Source: Lachnospiraceae bacterium (GTDB lineage: Bacteria > Bacteroidota > Bacteroidia > Bacteroidales > Muribaculaceae). Taken from it: DNA of 64,000 nucleotides. Under the pieces are notes generated by a model, which worked only from the letters and a program-made list of their open reading frames with translations, did no database searches and had not been told where the DNA came from. The position numbers were made by a program, and so were the translations under genes. Below are positions 60,625 to 64,000 of this stretch, piece after piece (positions within the stretch are counted from its first letter, which is position 1; each line of letters opens with the position of its first letter). Where the stretch lies: the NCBI GenBank assembly GCA_023663655.1, contig JAMPGZ010000002.1, positions 124,001 to 188,000 of the forward strand. The letters are read 5' to 3'.

Positions 60625-62451
60625 ATGCAATTTTATCTCCTTAAATTCTTTCTTTGCTATGTAGTCACGGTGGCGATATTCGTTATCGAAAAGGTGCTGT
60701 TCATGCTGGCTTATCCTGACATATACGCCGGCGTTGCCTTTTCCGACCGTCTTTCTGTCATCACACACGGGCTGCCGATGGATTTCAGTGTCGCGGGCTA
60801 CCTCACGGTTGTTCCCGCATTGCTTGTCATCGCACGGGTGTGGAGTTCAGGCAGAGTCCTAAGATGTATTGAGACAGGCTATTATGTCCTGATTTCCTTG
60901 CTGCTGTCGGTTATATTTGTCCTCGACACCGGGCTTTACGGCTACTGGGGATTTAAACTTGACGCTACCCCGTTGTTCTACTTTTTCTCCTCGCCTTCGG
61001 CGGTGGTGGGCGGCATGACCTGGTGGCAGTCGCTTGGCGGACTGCTTCTGTGGATTGCCGTTGCGGCTGTGATTTACCTGATTTATCGTGTCGCTGTGTT
61101 GAAATTGAACCTTCCTCGTATTTGGGCGAAGCGTAGTAGGATTACAGCCACGGCAGTTATGTCGGTGCTTGCGCTTCTGCTCTTCATCCCCATAAGGGGC
61201 GGCGTGACCGTTTCGACCATGAATCTCAGCACCGCCTATTTCAGCCAGAATCAGCGGTTGAACCACGCGGCGATAAATCCGGCATTCAGCTTGCTCTATT
61301 CAGCTACTCATCAGAGCGGAAAGAATGAGAACCTTGAATTTTTTGATGCGGCAAAACTTGCCGCGCTCAAGCCGTCGGTGCTTCACACGGAATCGTCGGT
61401 AGGGTTTGACACCCTCCGTCTGTCGTCACCCCGCCCCGACATCTATATCGTGATACTTGAGAGTTTTTCCTCTCATCTGTTGCCCTATCAGTCGGGTGAG
61501 CCTATCGCGTTGTCGCTCGACTCGATTGCCCGCACCGGATTGACGTTCACCAATTTCTACGCCAACAATTTCCGCACCGACCGTGCTCTCCCCTCGGTGC
61601 TCAACGGCTATCCGGGCATTCCTCCGGTGAGTGTCATGAAGTATGTCGACAAAATCGAATCGTTGCCATCGCTTCCTAAGTCGTTGAAAGATGCCGGTTA
61701 TGACCTGACCTATTATTACGGCGGCGATGTGAATTTCACCAATATGCTCGCGTTTCTTGTGAGCGGAGGCTTTGAGAAAATCATCTGCGACAAGGATTTC
61801 CCTGTGTCGCAGCGTCTTGGCAAGTGGGGAGCGCATGACGATGTGCTTTTCGACCGCGTGGCGGCTGACTTTGACCTTCGTTCCGGCGACAAGCCTGTGC
61901 TGAAGGTCATTCAGACATCAAGCAGCCATGAGCCCTTCAAGGTGCCGTATCAGAAACTCGAGAATCCCGCTGCCAATGCGTTTGCCTACACTGACAGCAT
62001 TGTGGGCGCTTTCATGGAAAAGCTGAAAGCTACGCCGCGATGGGACAATACTCTTGTGGTGCTTGTGCCCGACCATTACGGCGCTTATCCCAAGCCCCTC
62101 GATTCGATGAAGGATCGCCATCATGTGCCGCTCATTTTCACCGGCGGCGTTTTGAAGCAGTCGGGCAAGAATCCTGTGGCATCATCTCAGGCTGATATTG
62201 CGGCTACGTTGCTCGGAATGCTCGGCATAGACCATAGCCGGTTCACGTTCAGCAAAGACCTGTTTGATGCCGAGGCTCCAAAATTTGCCTATTTTCTGGA
62301 ACCTGAACTTGCCGGTATAGTTGACGAAAACGGCTATGCCGCGATAAATGTGATCTCGGGAGAAGTGGTCGAGTCTTCCGGCGCCGATCCTTCGCTCGAC
62401 CGTCTTAAAGCTTATTTACAGCTGCTCAATCAAGATTTTACTAACCGATAA
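60625..62451 (+). CDS. LTA-synthase-family sulfatase-fold transferase
   Basis: A 608-residue inner-membrane enzyme with about five N-terminal membrane segments and a C-terminal periplasmic alkaline-phosphatase/sulfatase fold. Metal- and nucleophile-site motifs are IYIVILESFSSH, NNFRTDRALPSVLNGYP (Thr about 318 as nucleophile), SSSHEPF and LVPDHYGAYP. In Gram-negative bacteria this family moves phosphoglycerol or phosphoethanolamine groups onto glycans or lipid A. The PAP2 phosphatase gene follows after 15 bases, which fits a lipid-head-group cycle. The exact donor and acceptor are unknown. Confidence 0.88.
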   Translation: MQFYLLKFFLCYVVTVAIFVIEKVLFMLAYPDIYAGVAFSDRLSVITHGLPMDFSVAGYLTVVPALLVIARVWSSGRVLRCIETGYYVLISLLLSVIFVLDTGLYGYWGFKLDATPLFYFFSSPSAVVGGMTWWQSLGGLLLWIAVAAVIYLIYRVAVLKLNLPRIWAKRSRITATAVMSVLALLLFIPIRGGVTVSTMNLSTAYFSQNQRLNHAAINPAFSLLYSATHQSGKNENLEFFDAAKLAALKPSVLHTESSVGFDTLRLSSPRPDIYIVILESFSSHLLPYQSGEPIALSLDSIARTGLTFTNFYANNFRTDRALPSVLNGYPGIPPVSVMKYVDKIESLPSLPKSLKDAGYDLTYYYGGDVNFTNMLAFLVSGGFEKIICDKDFPVSQRLGKWGAHDDVLFDRVAADFDLRSGDKPVLKVIQTSSSHEPFKVPYQKLENPAANAFAYTDSIVGAFMEKLKATPRWDNTLVVLVPDHYGAYPKPLDSMKDRHHVPLIFTGGVLKQSGKNPVASSQADIAATLLGMLGIDHSRFTFSKDLFDAEAPKFAYFLEPELAGIVDENGYAAINVISGEVVESSGADPSLDRLKAYLQLLNQDFTNR

Positions 62452-62466
62452 TCGATACTGATATTT

Positions 62467-63198
62467 ATGATAGAGTTTCTTAATAACATAGACACACAAG
62501 TGTTTCTCTTCTTCAATGGCATTCATTTCGCATATCTTGACAAGCTGATGCCGCTCATCTCAGCCAAGTTTACTTGGGTGCCGATGTATGCCACCATCCT
62601 GTTTGTGCTATTCAAGGGCTATTCTTGGAAGCAGGGTCTCGCCTTGCTGCTCGGCATAGTTCTCGCCATCACGCTTGCCGACCAGATATGCGCCACGTTC
62701 ATCCGTCCCGTTGTGGAGCGTATGCGTCCGGCTAATCCCGACAATCCGTTGTCGCCGTTTGTGCATATAGTCAACGGCTACCGTGGAGGCAGATACGGAT
62801 TCCCGTCGTGCCATGCCGCCAACTCTTTCGCTCTCGCGGCAATCATCTCGCTGATAGTACGCTACCGCCGTTGCACCCTGTTCATCTTCGGATGGGCGGC
62901 GCTCAATTCCTATTCGCGCATATATCTCGGAGTCCATTATCCGGGCGATCTCATCTGCGGCGCGATCATCGGCATGGCTTGCGGCGCTTTCTGCTACTAT
63001 GTCACCTGCTATTTTGCCGGCATCCGTCGTCGTGCCAAGGACTACACCCCCATGTCGGTCATCTACGCCACTGAAGCCGGACCGGTGCTTGCTCCCGTGC
63101 TTGGCTTGAAAATTGTGAATATACGCATTTCCGATGTGTTCACAGCTACCGGCTATGCAATCATCTTTACCCTCGCCACTGTGGCTCTCTTCCTTTAG
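62467..63198 (+). CDS. PAP2-family phosphatase, membrane
   Basis: A 243-residue PAP2 phosphatase with about six membrane segments. The three phosphatase motifs are RPVVERMRP (KxxxxxxRP-like), YGFPSCHAANSFAL (PSxH form with the catalytic His) and SRIYLGVHYPGDLICG (SRxxxxxHxxxD). It probably removes phosphate from undecaprenyl pyrophosphate or phosphatidate-type lipids, or lipid A. Cotranscription with the LTA-synthase-like gene suggests recycling of a lipid donor. A strong terminator follows. Confidence 0.92.
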   Translation: MIEFLNNIDTQVFLFFNGIHFAYLDKLMPLISAKFTWVPMYATILFVLFKGYSWKQGLALLLGIVLAITLADQICATFIRPVVERMRPANPDNPLSPFVHIVNGYRGGRYGFPSCHAANSFALAAIISLIVRYRRCTLFIFGWAALNSYSRIYLGVHYPGDLICGAIIGMACGAFCYYVTCYFAGIRRRAKDYTPMSVIYATEAGPVLAPVLGLKIVNIRISDVFTATGYAIIFTLATVALFL

Positions 63199-63227
63199 TG
63201 CGGATAAAGGCATATAAATTTCATAAA

Positions 63228-63264
63228 AAGCGGCAGAGAATAGCTCTTTGCCGCTTATTTTTTG
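63228..63264 (+). terminator. Terminator after PAP2
   Basis: A 12-bp stem with one wobble pair (63228-63239 with 63245-63256) is followed by ATTTTTTG. Confidence 0.85.
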
Positions 63265-63299
63265 TATTTTTGTCTTTTAAATTGTTAGAATGAGGTATT

Positions 63300-64000
63300 A
63301 TGGCTAATAATGAAGCGCCTTCCGCCGCACCTGAGAAATGGACTGAGATAACCTTGCTTCCTGAGTGGGAGGAAGAGTTCTATCTTGTATACACGGCAAA
63401 GAAACATGGAAAATGGGTCATGCTTAAGACGCTGAAACCCGAGTATGCCGATAAACCGGAATTTAAGGATTTAATAGAGAAGGAGTTTGACGTGCGTTAC
63501 AATCTCGCCCATCCCCACATTGTCATGATCAATGACTTTGAGGATGTGCCGGGACTCGGAAGATGCATAATCACTGATGACGTGTATGGGGATTCGCTCG
63601 ACAAGCTGATTAAGGAAAACAAGGTGACTCCCGAGATTATCGAGAAACTTCGGCACAATCTCATCGATGCCATCGACTATATACAGACCAACCATATAGT
63701 CCATCACCCGATACGCCCCGAGCGCATAATCTTCACTGAAAATATCGGGAATCTGAAGCTCATCGATGTAGGCTTCGATCAGCTTAACCACATGAAGCCC
63801 GCTGATGTTTCGGAGGATATATATAATTACGGATGTGTGCTTTCTGCGGCGTTGGACGCTGTGGAATCGCCCGACCCGGCTCTGAGGAAGATAGCCCGTA
63901 AATGCACCGATCCCGACCCGAAAAAACGCTATCATGACGTTCAGGATCTCCACCTTGCGCTGGAAGGTCGCAAATCATCCCATCTGTTGCTATTGCTCAT
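63300..64000 (+). CDS. Protein-kinase-like protein with degraded catalytic loop, 3' partial
   Basis: An open frame from ATG at 63300 to the window edge, 233 residues seen. The layout is that of a eukaryotic-type Ser/Thr kinase. A possible ATP Lys is in KWVMLKTLKPE, the alpha-C region EFDVRYNLAHPHIVMINDFE is typical, and the C-lobe end has KCTDPDPKKRYHDVQDLHLAL. The HRDxKPxN loop reads HHPIRPERI, so the catalytic Asp and the metal-binding Asn are gone, and DFG reads DVG. It is therefore probably a pseudokinase. The last residues (SSHLLLLL) may begin a membrane segment. A TATTTTTG box lies at 63265-63272. Confidence 0.75.
   Translation, partial: MANNEAPSAAPEKWTEITLLPEWEEEFYLVYTAKKHGKWVMLKTLKPEYADKPEFKDLIEKEFDVRYNLAHPHIVMINDFEDVPGLGRCIITDDVYGDSLDKLIKENKVTPEIIEKLRHNLIDAIDYIQTNHIVHHPIRPERIIFTENIGNLKLIDVGFDQLNHMKPADVSEDIYNYGCVLSAALDAVESPDPALRKIARKCTDPDPKKRYHDVQDLHLALEGRKSSHLLLLL

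Overview
The window looks like chromosomal DNA of a gut Bacteroidota bacterium of the order Bacteroidales, most likely Muribaculaceae-like. The support is protein style plus promoter style. There is a SusC/SusD pair, a hybrid two-component sensor, lipoproteins with an acidic run after the lipid-bearing cysteine, BspA-type leucine-rich repeats and Por/T9SS-like C-terminal domains. Many genes are preceded by the Bacteroides promoter form (TTTG, 19-21 bp, TAnnTTTG) rather than by strong Shine-Dalgarno sequences. I saw no rRNA, tRNA, CRISPR array, phage or intact insertion sequence. The taxonomic call is inference; no marker gene was searched.

Layout. 1-8.2 kb holds pectin and uronate metabolism: a 5'-truncated PL11 rhamnogalacturonan lyase, an LPS-kinase-like protein, mannonate dehydratase with an SDR mannonate oxidoreductase, and a PL1-type pectate lyase. 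8.2-9.3 kb is gene-free and rich in repeats. 9.3-14.3 kb has menA, a CPBP protease, and a cupin gene divergent from a HxlR regulator that overlaps a UvrA paralogue lacking the UvrB-binding domain. 14.3-17.9 kb mixes repeat-rich gaps with a three-gene operon of small secreted proteins and, upstream of it, about 340 bases that look like a structured RNA.

17.9-41.1 kb is a compact polysaccharide utilisation locus whose gene content matches xyloglucan loci. GH31, GH2 and GH3 form one leftward operon. A 1320-residue hybrid two-component regulator sits next to it. SusC, SusD, two surface glycan-binding lipoproteins and a BACON-GH5 endoglucanase form a divergent rightward operon. The GH5 would cut the polymer at the surface, SusCD would import the pieces, GH31/GH2/GH3 would trim xylose, galactose and glucose in the periplasm, and the regulator would sense a breakdown product.

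41.2-51.3 kb carries lactaldehyde reductase, an aquaporin, a tightly overlapping MBOAT/SGNH/SGNH/outer-membrane-protein cassette probably for glycan O-acylation, two GH105 unsaturated rhamnogalacturonyl hydrolases, and a YifB-like ATPase. 51.3-56.8 kb is mostly housekeeping (nucleoside kinase, trmB, mrp) plus a translationally coupled XRE-S24 regulator and BspA-like surface protein. 56.8-64 kb holds a beta-propeller lipoprotein, a TonB-dependent receptor, an LTA-synthase-like transferase, a PAP2 phosphatase, and a 3'-truncated protein-kinase-like gene whose catalytic loop is degraded.

The least explained material is non-coding: the candidate structured RNA at 16.88-17.25 kb, a 119-bp tandem array with palindromes that recur elsewhere, heptamer-register arrays, several MITE-like inverted-repeat elements, and interlocked inverted repeats at 8815-8850 in front of an orphan promoter box.
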